A stretch of 64,000 nt of DNA from Melaminivora suipulveris (lineage in GTDB: Bacteria; Pseudomonadota; Gammaproteobacteria; Burkholderiales; Burkholderiaceae_C). Where the stretch lies: positions 1,802,501-1,866,500 of the forward strand of contig NZ_CP027667.1 of the NCBI RefSeq assembly GCF_003008575.1, written 5' to 3'. Below the pieces are notes generated by a model that worked only from the letters and a program-made list of their open reading frames with translations, had not been told where the DNA came from and ran no database searches. Made by a program: the position numbers and the translations under genes. This document shows positions 21,029 to 30,507 of this stretch, in pieces (positions within the stretch are counted from its first letter, which is position 1; each line of letters begins with the position of its first letter).

Positions 21029-21964
21029 CTATTCGCCCGCGCCGCCGCGCAGCCGCTCGATCAGGCCGTTCAACGCGTCCAGCGAGCCGAACTGGACGGC
21101 CAGCTCGCCCATCTCGTCGGTGCGCCCGGCGCGGCGTACGCGCTTTTTGACGCGGATCTCGACCTCGGCCGTGAGCAGGTCCGACAGCTCTTCCTCGAGC
21201 CGGCGCAGGTCGCGCGGCTTGTCGGCGCGCGCGGCCTGCCGCGGCACGCCGGCGCTGCCTGCCGACAGCTTCCTGACCAGCCCCTCGGCCTCGCGCACCG
21301 ACAGCTTGCGCGCGGCGATCTGGTGCCCGGCGGTGATCTGCGCGGCGCGCTCAAGCGCCAGCAGGGCGCGCGCGTGGCCCATGTCCAGGTCGCCGGCCAT
21401 GAGCATGGTCTGCACCGGCTCGGCCAGGTTCAAAAGGCGCAGCAAATTGCTGGCGGCGCTGCGCGAGCGGCCCACGGCCTGCGCCGCCTGCTCGTGCGTC
21501 AGGCCGAATTCCTGCGTCAGGCGCTGCAGGCCTTGGGCTTCCTCCAGCGGGTTCAGGTCCTCGCGCTGGATGTTCTCGATCAGCGCCATGGCGGCGGCGG
21601 CCTCGTCGGGTACATCGCGCACCAGCACCGGCACCTCGGCCAGACCGGCCAGGCGCGCCGCGCGATAACGCCGCTCGCCGGCGATGATCTCGTAGCGGCC
21701 GGCGCTCTCGCCCTTGGCCAGGCGGCGCACCAGGATGGGCTGCATGATGCCCTGGGCGCGGATGCTCTCGGCCAGCTCGTACAGCGCGCCTTCGTCCATG
21801 CGCGTGCGCGGCTGGTATTGGCCGGGCACGAGCTGCTCCAGCGCCAGGCTGGACGGCAGGCCGGACTGCGCGGCGTGCGCCTGGGCGTCCGTGTCCCGCA
21901 CTTTGGGGCCCAGCAGGGCCTCCAGGCCGCGGCCCAGGCCCTTGGGTTTCTTGGTGGCCGCCAT
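21029..21964 (-). CDS. parB: Chromosome partitioning protein ParB
   Basis: 311 residues. It opens with the usual GLGRGLEALLG motif, then the ParB/Srx CTPase domain (QLVPGQYQPRTRMDEGALYE, GERRYRAARLAGL, ENIQREDLNPLEEAQGLQRL). The parS-binding helix-turn-helix follows (TQEFGLTHEQAAQAVGRSRS) and then a C-terminal dimerisation domain. It binds the TGTTNCACGTGAAACA sites found nearby and slides as a CTP-dependent clamp. It starts three bases after the stop of the hydrolase gene that separates it from parA. Confidence 0.97.
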   Translation of the reverse strand: MAATKKPKGLGRGLEALLGPKVRDTDAQAHAAQSGLPSSLALEQLVPGQYQPRTRMDEGALYELAESIRAQGIMQPILVRRLAKGESAGRYEIIAGERRYRAARLAGLAEVPVLVRDVPDEAAAAMALIENIQREDLNPLEEAQGLQRLTQEFGLTHEQAAQAVGRSRSAASNLLRLLNLAEPVQTMLMAGDLDMGHARALLALERAAQITAGHQIAARKLSVREAEGLVRKLSAGSAGVPRQAARADKPRDLRRLEEELSDLLTAEVEIRVKKRVRRAGRTDEMGELAVQFGSLDALNGLIERLRGGAGE

Positions 21965-21967
21965 GCG

Positions 21968-22525
21968 TCAGCCCTCGCCCTCTTGCGGCGCCGCGAGCGA
22001 GCGCAGCAGCGCGTGCCCGGCCGGCCACAGGCCCAGGCCCGAGGCGGCGTTGGCGTGCCCCTGCGCGCCGATGTCGACGAATCGCGCGCCCCAGTGGCCG
22101 GCCAGCTCGCGCGCGCGCTCCAGCGTGCAGTAGGGGTCGTCGCTGCTGGCGGCAAGAACCGCGGCAAACGGCAGGGCCTGGCGCGCGATGGGCGTCCAGC
22201 CGCGGATCTGCTCGGCGACCTCGGGCCGCTCGACGTCGCCCGGCGCCACCAGCAGCGCGCCGCGCACCTTGCGCGCGTTGGGCGAATGCGCGGCCCACCA
22301 GGCCACGAGGATGCAACCCAGGCTGTGCGCGGCCAGCACCACCGGGCCGTCAGCGTCGGCCACCACTTCCTCCAGCCGCGCGCACCAGTCGCCGCGCTTA
22401 GGCGTCAGCCAGTCGTGCTGCTCGACGCGGCGGTAGCCGTAAGCCTGCTCCCATTCGGTCTGCCAATGGCCCTCGGTGGAGTTTTGCCAACCGGGGAGGA
22501 TGAGGATGTTGGAAGGGAGGATCAT
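21968..22525 (-). CDS. RBBP9/YdeN-family serine hydrolase
   Basis: 185 residues. It begins with the family pattern ILILPGWQNSTEGHWQTEWE. The nucleophile elbow is AAHSLGC; the remaining triad members are in ASSDDPYC (Asp) and GAQGHANAASG (His). Substrate unknown. It lies between parA and parB, so it is expressed with the segregation genes, but the family has no known role in segregation. Confidence 0.88.
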   Translation of the reverse strand: MILPSNILILPGWQNSTEGHWQTEWEQAYGYRRVEQHDWLTPKRGDWCARLEEVVADADGPVVLAAHSLGCILVAWWAAHSPNARKVRGALLVAPGDVERPEVAEQIRGWTPIARQALPFAAVLAASSDDPYCTLERARELAGHWGARFVDIGAQGHANAASGLGLWPAGHALLRSLAAPQEGEG

Positions 22526-22526
22526 C

Positions 22527-22581
22527 GCTATGTATTTTGTAGCTAACTACGCTTGATTGGCGCCGGCTGCAGGCCTTTTTA
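22527..22581 (-). repeat. Comamonadaceae-type intergenic repeat, copy 4
   Basis: Reverse orientation: GCTATGTATTTTGTAGC hairpin, then CTACGCTTGATTGGCGCCGG and a GCAGGCC tail. It fills most of the gap between parA and the hydrolase gene, inside the operon. Confidence 0.7.
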
Positions 22582-22597
22582 AAGCACAAACGGGCGG

Positions 22598-23368
22598 TCA
22601 CATGCGCTGTACGCGCTCGACCATCTCCCGCGCAAACTCCACAAACGCCCGGCTGCCGCGCGCATTCGCATCGAAGACCACGCCCGGCAGACCGTAGCTG
22701 GGCGCTTCCGCCAGCCGCACGTTGCGCGGGATGACGCTGTCGAAGACCTTGTCGCCGAAATGCTCCTTGAGCTGCTCGCTGACCTGCGACTGCAGCGTGA
22801 TGCGCGGATCGAACATGACGCGCAGCAGGCCGATGATTTGCAAGTCGGGATTCAGGTTGGCATGCACCTGCTTGATGGTGTTGACCAGATCCGTGAGGCC
22901 CTCCAGTGCGAAGTATTCGCACTGCATGGGCACGATGACGCCGTGCGCGGCGCACAGGCCGTTGAGCGTGAGCAGCGACAGCGACGGCGGGCAGTCGATC
23001 AGCACGAAGTCGTATTGGCGGCCCACCCTGGCCAGCGCGGCTTTCAGGCGCTTTTCGCGCTGCTCCAGCTCGACCAGTTCGACCTCGGCGCCGGCCAGCT
23101 CGCGGTTGGCGCCCAGCACCTGGTAGCCGCCGGCCTCGGACGGCACGGCCGCTTCAGCCACGCCGCACTCGCCCAGCAGCACGTCGTAGACGGTCTGCTT
23201 GAGCGCGCGCTTGTCCACGCCCGAGCCCATGGTGGCGTTGCCCTGCGGGTCCAGATCGACCAGCAGCACGCGCTGGCCTATCTTTGCCAGGCCGGCGGCC
23301 AGGTTGACGGTGGTGGTGGTCTTGCCGACGCCGCCCTTTTGGTTGGCGACACAGAAAATCTTGGCCAT
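22598..23368 (-). CDS. parA: Chromosome partitioning ATPase ParA
   Basis: 256 residues. The deviant Walker A motif KGGVGKTTTTVNLAAGLA is at the N-terminus; Walker A' VLLVDLDPQGNATMGSG and Walker B FVLIDCPPSLSLLTLNGL follow. It is a small, chromosomal (Soj-type) ParA without an N-terminal HTH. It binds nucleoid DNA as an ATP dimer and moves ParB-parS complexes. The upstream gene is lysE (15 bases away), and parB lies beyond the hydrolase. Confidence 0.97.
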   Translation of the reverse strand: MAKIFCVANQKGGVGKTTTTVNLAAGLAKIGQRVLLVDLDPQGNATMGSGVDKRALKQTVYDVLLGECGVAEAAVPSEAGGYQVLGANRELAGAEVELVELEQREKRLKAALARVGRQYDFVLIDCPPSLSLLTLNGLCAAHGVIVPMQCEYFALEGLTDLVNTIKQVHANLNPDLQIIGLLRVMFDPRITLQSQVSEQLKEHFGDKVFDSVIPRNVRLAEAPSYGLPGVVFDANARGSRAFVEFAREMVERVQRM

Positions 23369-23383
23369 GCGGTCGTGCGAAGG

Positions 23384-23998
23384 TCAGGGGGAGACGGCCA
23401 GCTTGACGCCGAAGCCGATCAGGAAGGTGCCGGCGACTTTTTCCAGCGCCCGCGCGATGCGCGGATTGGCGCGCATGCGCTCGGCCAGGCGGTGCGTGAG
23501 GACGATGACGATCAGGCTGTAGAGCAGCGTCAGCGCGGCGATGGTCGCGGCCATGACGGCGAAGGTCAGCAGACCCTGGTGGCGCTTCGGGTCGACGAAC
23601 AGCGGAAAGAAAGCCATGTAGAAGACGATGGCCTTGGGGTTGAGCAGCGTGATGACCGCGCCCTGGCGGAAGTAGTGGCGCGGCTGCATGCGCAGGACCG
23701 GCGCGTCGCCGGGGCGGGCGGTGAGCATCTTCCAGCCCAGCCACGCCAGGTAGGCCGCGCCCAGCCACTGCACGGCGTGAAAGGCCGCCGGCCAGGAGGC
23801 CAGCAGCGCCGCCACGCCGGCCACCGCCGTCCACATCAGCGCCTGGTCGGCGGCGATCAGCCCGGCCGCGGCCGACAGGCCGGCGCGCACGCCTCCCTTG
23901 CCGGTCGAGGTGATGAGCGCCAGATTGCCCGGCCCAGGAATGGCCAGGAACAGCACGATGGCGGCCACGAAGGCGCCGTAGTCGGAGATGCCGAACAT
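23384..23998 (-). CDS. LysE-family amino acid or metabolite exporter
   Basis: 204 residues with about six hydrophobic helices. The family signature AIPGPGNLALITSTGKGGVR is near the N-terminus and LLNPKAIVFYMAFFPLFVD in the middle. Proteins of this LysE/RhtB type export amino acids or related compounds across the inner membrane. It is inserted between rsmG and parA in the segregation operon with short gaps on both sides; I see no functional link to those genes. Confidence 0.9.
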   Translation of the reverse strand: MFGISDYGAFVAAIVLFLAIPGPGNLALITSTGKGGVRAGLSAAAGLIAADQALMWTAVAGVAALLASWPAAFHAVQWLGAAYLAWLGWKMLTARPGDAPVLRMQPRHYFRQGAVITLLNPKAIVFYMAFFPLFVDPKRHQGLLTFAVMAATIAALTLLYSLIVIVLTHRLAERMRANPRIARALEKVAGTFLIGFGVKLAVSP

Positions 23999-24042
23999 GA
24001 AGGGGACGCGAGGTACAGCCGGCTAGTTTAAGCCGGCGGCAC

Positions 24043-24695
24043 TCAGGCCGGGCGCAGCCAGACGATGCAGCGCTCGGCCTGCAGTTGCGGCACGTGCAGA
24101 GGTTCCACGTGAAACACCTGCACGTCGGCCGGTAGCGCGGTGATCTCGTCCTGGGGCAACTTGCCCTTCATCGCCAGCCAGACGCCATTTGGCGCGAGCG
24201 CGTCGCGCGACCAGGCGGTGAAGTCGGCCAGCGAAGCAAAGGCGCGGCTGCTGACCACGTCATAGGGCCCGGCGAGCGTTTCCACGCGCGCGTGGATGCC
24301 GCGCAGGTTGGGCAGGCGCAGGCTGGCTGCCGCCTGCTGGATGAAGGCGGCCTTCTTGGCGACGGTGTCGACGCAGTGCACTTCGATGTCCGGGCAGCAG
24401 ATGGAAAACACCACGCCGGGCAGGCCGCCGCCCGAGCCGACGTCGAGCAGACGAGGCGCCCTGCCCTGCTCCAGCAGCGGCTGTGCGTGGCACCGCAATG
24501 GGCGGACCGCTGCCAGGCTGTCGAGCAGGTGGTGCGTCAGCATCTCCCGCGGCTCGCGCAGCGCCGTCAGGTTGTAGACCCGGTTCCACTTGTGCAGCAG
24601 CGCCAGGAAATCCAGCAGTTGCTGCTGCTGCGCGTCGTCCAGGTCAAGGCCCAGCGCCTGCACGCCGGCGCGCAACGGGGCGGCCAGCTCCTCGC

Positions 24696-24699
<4 letters not shown>
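24043..24699 (-). CDS. rsmG: 16S rRNA (guanine527-N7)-methyltransferase
   Basis: 218 residues; GTG start at 24699 overlapping the mnmG stop (GTGA). It methylates G527 of 16S rRNA. Family motifs: [20 protein letters not shown], the SAM site [14 protein letters not shown] and [16 protein letters not shown]. The segment encoding VFHVEP contains a near-perfect parS site (24101-24116). The mnmG-rsmG-parAB order is conserved near replication origins. Confidence 0.96.
24101..24116. promoter_or_regulatory. parS: Near-perfect parS site inside rsmG
   Basis: GGTTCCACGTGAAACA differs from the degenerate consensus TGTTNCACGTGAAACA only at its first base. It is a ParB-binding centromere candidate within coding sequence. 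Confidence 0.65.
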
Positions 24700-26663
<1,964 letters not shown>

Positions 26664-26756
26664 GGGCGTGGATCAAAGACAGAGGCGGGATGCCGGGAAA
26701 ACCCGCAATTTTCCCACCATCGCCAAAACGCCGCTTCACCGAGGAAATCGCCACCG

Positions 26757-26772
26757 TGTTTCACGTGAAACA
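26757..26772. promoter_or_regulatory. parS: Perfect parS site upstream of mnmG
   Basis: A second exact TGTTTCACGTGAAACA, in the 154-base gap between the divergent mnmG and flavoprotein genes. ParB bound here could also affect either promoter. Confidence 0.93.
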
Positions 26773-26817
26773 CGCGCGCAGGAATCGTGTGCGGCGCGTG
26801 TGCTTCAATCGGCGGCC

Positions 26818-27402
26818 ATGAAAATCCTCGTCTTCGCGGGCAGCACCCGCCAACAATCGTTCAACCGCCGCCTGGCTGCCGTGGGAGCCGAAGCGGCGCA
26901 CATCGAGGGCGCGCAGGCCACGCTGCTGGAGCTGGCCGACTTCGACATCCCCATGTACCACGCCGACCTGGAGGCACGCGGCACGCCGGCCGATGTGATC
27001 CGCCTCAAGGAGATCATGGACGCGCACCCCGCGTGGATCATCGTCACGCCCGAGTACAACGGCAGTTACACGGGCCTGCTGAAGAACACGCTGGACTGGG
27101 CCTCCAGCCCCGTCGCCGGGCACCCGGTTTTCGCCGATGGCAGCCGGCCGTTCGCCGGCAAGGTCGTGGGCATGCTGAGCGCGTCCAACGGCGCTCTGGG
27201 CGGCCTGCGCGCGCAGAGCCACCTGGCGCCGCTGCTCATCAACCTGGGCTGCTGGCTGGCACCGCGCCAGTACGCCCTGCCCCGCGCCGCCAGCGCCTTT
27301 GGCGAACAGGGCCAGTTGACCGACCCGGCCCAGCAAGCCCAAGTGCAGGCCGTGGTGAGCCAGGTGCTGTGGGCCGCCGAGCGGCTGCATGGTACGGAAT
27401 GA
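26818..27402 (+). CDS. NADPH-dependent FMN reductase-family flavoprotein
   Basis: 194 residues with a flavodoxin-like fold: MKILVFAGSTRQQSFNRRLA (FMN phosphate loop), IIVTPEYNGSYTGLLKNTLD (the PEYN motif typical of the family) and GMLSASNGALGGLRAQSHL. It would reduce quinones, azo compounds or free flavin with NAD(P)H. It is divergent from mnmG with a parS site between them and is followed by a repeat and a cysteine-cluster gene on the same strand. Confidence 0.9.
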   Translation: MKILVFAGSTRQQSFNRRLAAVGAEAAHIEGAQATLLELADFDIPMYHADLEARGTPADVIRLKEIMDAHPAWIIVTPEYNGSYTGLLKNTLDWASSPVAGHPVFADGSRPFAGKVVGMLSASNGALGGLRAQSHLAPLLINLGCWLAPRQYALPRAASAFGEQGQLTDPAQQAQVQAVVSQVLWAAERLHGTE

Positions 27403-27418
27403 TTTCTGGTCAAAACTG

Positions 27419-27467
27419 GCCTCAGTCGGCGTGGATCAATCGCATGCAGCTATATAAAGGATAGCGT
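27419..27467 (+). repeat. Comamonadaceae-type intergenic repeat, copy 5
   Basis: CTCAGTCGGCGTGGATCAAT, then AGCTATATAAAGGATAGC. The loop of the hairpin contains AAGGA (27457-27461), which sits seven bases before the next ATG (27469) and so acts as its likely Shine-Dalgarno sequence. Confidence 0.8.
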
Positions 27468-27468
27468 C

Positions 27469-27732
27469 ATGGAATGCCGTGCAGGGTGCGGCGCCTGTTG
27501 CATCGCGCCGTCCATCAGCTCGCCCATCCCCGGCATGCCGGGTGGCAAGGCAGCCGGCGAGCGCTGCGTGCAACTCGACGCGCATGCGCGCTGCCTGCTC
27601 TTCGGCAACCCGCAGCGCCCGGCGGTCTGCGCATCGCTGCAGGCCTCGCCCGCCCTGTGCGGCAGCGACCGCCAAGACGCCCTGCGGCGCATCGCCTGGA
27701 TGGAGCGCGCCACCACGCCTGAGCTTTCCTGA
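27469..27732 (+). CDS. Cysteine-cluster (YkgJ/UPF0153-like) protein
   Basis: 87 residues. The conserved pattern MECRAGCGACCIAPSISSPI supplies a Cx3CxxCC cluster at the N-terminus; further cysteines occur at RCVQL, RCLLFG, VCASL and LCGSD. Such small proteins are annotated as zinc- or iron-chelating domain proteins; the biochemical role is unknown. The ribosome binding site appears to be supplied by the adjacent repeat. The 134 bases after it (27733-27866) hold only a weak hairpin ATGCGCC/GGCGCAT. Confidence 0.82.
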   Translation: MECRAGCGACCIAPSISSPIPGMPGGKAAGERCVQLDAHARCLLFGNPQRPAVCASLQASPALCGSDRQDALRRIAWMERATTPELS

Positions 27733-27866
27733 AGGCCGGGGCGCCTGCGCCGCAAGGCTGATGGGACCCGGATGCGCCGCACCGGGCGCATGGCGATGTG
27801 GCTGGCAGCGCCCGCAGCCATTACACCCCCGATGTAGCGAAAGGCAGACGCGCGGACCGTGCAGCG

Positions 27867-28799
27867 TCATGCGCCAGCGCTGCCTTGCTGCTCTTGCAGC
27901 CACTGCTTGTAAGTCACCGACGGGTCGCACGCCAGCCTCCAGGACGTAGGCCCGGCCATGGAGTAGCCGGACACCACGCCCACGGCGGCGCTGGTGGACT
28001 GGAAGCCGTAGTGCTTGAACACCAGCGCATCTGCCGTCGCCTCCAGTACACCATCGGCCTGCAGTTGCCCGCGCAGGCTCCTGGCTGAATCGGGGATGGT
28101 GAGACTTTCTTCCTTCTTGGCGGCGGAGCCTTTCAGTACGCTGAATTCGCCGGTTGCGAGATACACCACGGCGCGCGCTTCGTAGCCCGCACCCGCCAGC
28201 CCGAACTCCGGCGTAACGTCGGCGCCGGCCGCATCGGTTGGTGGCAGGGAAAACAGCGCCCCCTGCTGGGGCTTGCCGCTAACGCCCTTGAACAATGCAC
28301 AGCCAAGCGCCCCCGCCAGCGTCCTGACCTGCTCGACGAACTCGGACATGAAGTACTCGTCAGGCTTGGGCAGCTTGCCCACGCTGCTGGGATGCTTGTC
28401 GTTGTGCACCGCCCAATGCGGATTCTGCCGGGCCGCCTGGATCAACTCGGCTTCCGCAAAACGGACGTGGCCTTTGGTCAAAATGCCGTCCGTGCTCACG
28501 AACGCCAGTGCCTCGCTCCACTCGATGGACGGCTTCTTGCCGGCGTGGTATTGCAGCCGCTCGGCAATGTTTTCCGACTCGCCGATATAGGCGGCGGGCT
28601 TGCCGTCAATGTCCTGGCCCAGCAGCACATACACGCCGGGGCGTCCCATTTCGCTGTCGAACACTTGCTTGGCCTTGGCAAGCTGCACGTCCCTGAAGGC
28701 AATGCCGACGATCGATCGCAATGGAATGCTGGCTGAGCGCAGCCCCTCGGGTTCTCCGTCGTTCAGGAAAATATGGATGCTGCGAACCCTGCTGGCCAT
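27867..28799 (-). CDS. GIY-YIG nuclease-fold protein with DUF4357 domain
   Basis: 310 residues from ATG 28799, preceded by AAGGAG at seven bases. An N-terminal GIY-YIG domain is recognisable in GVYVLLGQDIDGKPAAYIGE (the first motif is GVY, the second YIG), with the arginine of ERLQYH beyond. The C-terminal third fits DUF4357 (VYLATGEFSVLKGSAAKKEE, then FQSTSAAVGVVSGYSMAGPT and YKQWL). This two-domain form is a common accessory protein often near restriction or toxin genes; whether it cuts DNA is unknown. It lies next to higBA in opposite orientation. Confidence 0.85.
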   Translation of the reverse strand: MASRVRSIHIFLNDGEPEGLRSASIPLRSIVGIAFRDVQLAKAKQVFDSEMGRPGVYVLLGQDIDGKPAAYIGESENIAERLQYHAGKKPSIEWSEALAFVSTDGILTKGHVRFAEAELIQAARQNPHWAVHNDKHPSSVGKLPKPDEYFMSEFVEQVRTLAGALGCALFKGVSGKPQQGALFSLPPTDAAGADVTPEFGLAGAGYEARAVVYLATGEFSVLKGSAAKKEESLTIPDSARSLRGQLQADGVLEATADALVFKHYGFQSTSAAVGVVSGYSMAGPTSWRLACDPSVTYKQWLQEQQGSAGA

Positions 28800-28964
28800 G
28801 CCGTCGCTCCTTCGGAGAAGCAATGATTGTGGGCAGCGGCCCCGGCCGGGCGCGACGCCTCGAACCCAACCATCAGCGCTCCGACGCACGCAAGGTTTGC
28901 TCCTGGCCCAGCGTCGCCTCATGACGCGAGCATGATGGACTGCGCGATGGGCGAGTCACCTTCA

Positions 28965-28995
28965 TAACGGTTGACGTTAATAACGAATGACGTCA
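28965..28995. promoter_or_regulatory. Overlapping palindromes upstream of higB (candidate HigA operator)
   Basis: Three linked inverted repeats: TAACG-GTTGA-CGTTA (28965-28979), CGTTAATAACG (28975-28985) and TGACGTCA (28988-28995). They end ten bases before the higB start, in a stretch more AT-rich than its surroundings. They are placed as expected for autoregulation by the HigBA complex. Confidence 0.65.
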
Positions 28996-29005
28996 TGCTT
29001 TTGGC

Positions 29006-29284
29006 ATGATCCTCGACTTTCGGTGTGCCGACACGCAGGCGCTGTTTGCGGGCCGGCGTGTGGCGCGATTCGCCAACATCGAGGTGGTGGCCATGCGCAA
29101 GCTGGTGCAATTGAACGCCGCGACCAGCCTGGACTTTCTGCGCCGCCCGCCCGGCAACCGGCTGGAGGCGCTGCAAGGCGACCGCCAAGGCCAGTACAGC
29201 ATCCGCATCAATGGCCAGTGGCGCGTGTGCTTCGTGTGGGCCGCAGGCGCAGCGCACCAGGTCGAGATTGTGGACTACCACTGA
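29006..29284 (+). CDS. higB: Toxin of type II system, HigB family
   Basis: 92 residues of RelE/HigB fold. The typical C-terminal part is clear: LEALQGDRQGQYSIRINGQW followed by RVCFVW and VEIVDYH. HigB is a ribosome-dependent mRNA endonuclease neutralised by HigA. As in other hig loci the toxin gene comes first. The antitoxin begins 16 bases downstream, after AAGGAG. The palindromes just upstream are the probable operator. Confidence 0.92.
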   Translation: MILDFRCADTQALFAGRRVARFANIEVVAMRKLVQLNAATSLDFLRRPPGNRLEALQGDRQGQYSIRINGQWRVCFVWAAGAAHQVEIVDYH

Positions 29285-29300
29285 AAGCAAGGAGTCGAGC

Positions 29301-29606
29301 ATGCCCCGTGAGATCAAATGGCCGCACCCCGGCGAGATCCTGTTGCACGAGTGGCTGGAACCACTGGGCCTGAGCCAGTACGCGCTGGCCAAGGCCATTG
29401 GCGTGCCAGCGCGCCGCATCAACGAAATCGTCAAGGGTCTGCGCGGCATCAGCGCCGATACGGCGTTGCGCTTCGCCGCGTTCTTTGGCACCGATGCGCA
29501 GAGCTGGATCAACCTGCAGACGGATTACGACCTGGCAAACGCACGCGACGCGATGGCCGACGTGCTGGAGCACATCGTGCGCCATGAGCCGGCGCAACAC
29601 GCCTGA
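29301..29606 (+). CDS. higA: Antitoxin of type II system, HigA family
   Basis: 101 residues with an XRE-type helix-turn-helix. The HigA signature HPGEILLHEWLEPLGLSQYA is followed by LAKAIGVPARRINEIVKGLR and ISADTALRFAAFFGTDAQSW. It would bind HigB and repress the operon. ATG 29301 is preceded by AAGGAG. The 171 bases after the gene (29607-29777) hold nothing I can recognise except the GST ribosome-binding site AGAAAGGA. Confidence 0.93.
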   Translation: MPREIKWPHPGEILLHEWLEPLGLSQYALAKAIGVPARRINEIVKGLRGISADTALRFAAFFGTDAQSWINLQTDYDLANARDAMADVLEHIVRHEPAQHA

Positions 29607-29777
29607 ATGGCGCTGCTCAAAGGGCGTGCGGCGTCCCATATCCGCCTCCAGCGAATCGGCAGGAGCTGCAAATCCCCGGCCCGACAGGCTCTATCGCGCC
29701 GCTGTAATGTCTGCTGCCCGGCAACCCTGGCATCGTTTTCCACCCCGCAGACATCTCCCTAGAGAAAGGATTGACAC

Positions 29778-30386
29778 ATGAAGCTGTACTATTCCCCCGG
29801 CGCCTGCTCGCTGTCCCCGCACATCGTGCTGCACGAGGCCGGCCTGGCCTACACCCCGGTGCTGGCCAGCACCAAGAGCCACAAGCTGCAGGACGGCACG
29901 GACTTCTACACCATCAATCCCCTGGGCTACGTGCCGGTGCTGGAGCTCGACGACGGCACGCGGCTGCTGGAGGGCCCGGCCATCGTGCAGTACCTGGCCG
30001 ACCAGGCGCCGCAGAAGAACCTGGCGCCCGCGCACGGCACGCTGGCGCGCTACCGCCTGCAGCAGTGGCTAAACTTCATCAGCACCGAGATCCACAAGGG
30101 TTTTTCGCCGCTGTTCAAGCCCAATACGCCTGATGACTACAAACCCATCGCGCGAGAGCAGCTCATGAAGCGCCTGGAGTGGGTCGACGGCGAGCTGGCC
30201 GGGCGCGACTACCTGATGGGCGAGCACTTCAGCGTCGCCGACGCCTATCTGTTCACCGTGAGCAACTGGGCGCAGCACGTGAATCTGGACGTCTCGGGCC
30301 TCAAGAACCTGGCGGCCTACCGCGAGCGCATCGCCGCCCGTCCGGCCGTACAGGCAGCAATGAAGGCCGAAGGTCTTCTCAAGTAA
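29778..30386 (+). CDS. gstA: Beta-class glutathione S-transferase
   Basis: 202 residues. The N-terminal thioredoxin fold has the beta-class signature MKLYYSPGACSLSPHIVLHE, with Cys10 as the residue that bonds glutathione. PLGYVPVLELDDG and GPAIVQYLAD form the glutathione site. The helical C-terminal domain shows YLMGEHFSVADAYLFTVSNW. It conjugates or reduces electrophiles and hydroperoxides with glutathione in the cytosol. AGAAAGGA upstream of ATG 29778 is a good ribosome-binding site. Confidence 0.94.
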   Translation: MKLYYSPGACSLSPHIVLHEAGLAYTPVLASTKSHKLQDGTDFYTINPLGYVPVLELDDGTRLLEGPAIVQYLADQAPQKNLAPAHGTLARYRLQQWLNFISTEIHKGFSPLFKPNTPDDYKPIAREQLMKRLEWVDGELAGRDYLMGEHFSVADAYLFTVSNWAQHVNLDVSGLKNLAAYRERIAARPAVQAAMKAEGLLK

Positions 30387-30507
30387 GTGACGAGGCCTTC
30401 GGGCCAAACCTCTTGCGCGGGCCACTTTGATCGGTTCGCATCAATCGGTCCGCGCGGCTGGCTGGCCGCCAAGCCGGCGCCGCGCCCTCTTCTTTTCCCT
30501 GCATCCG

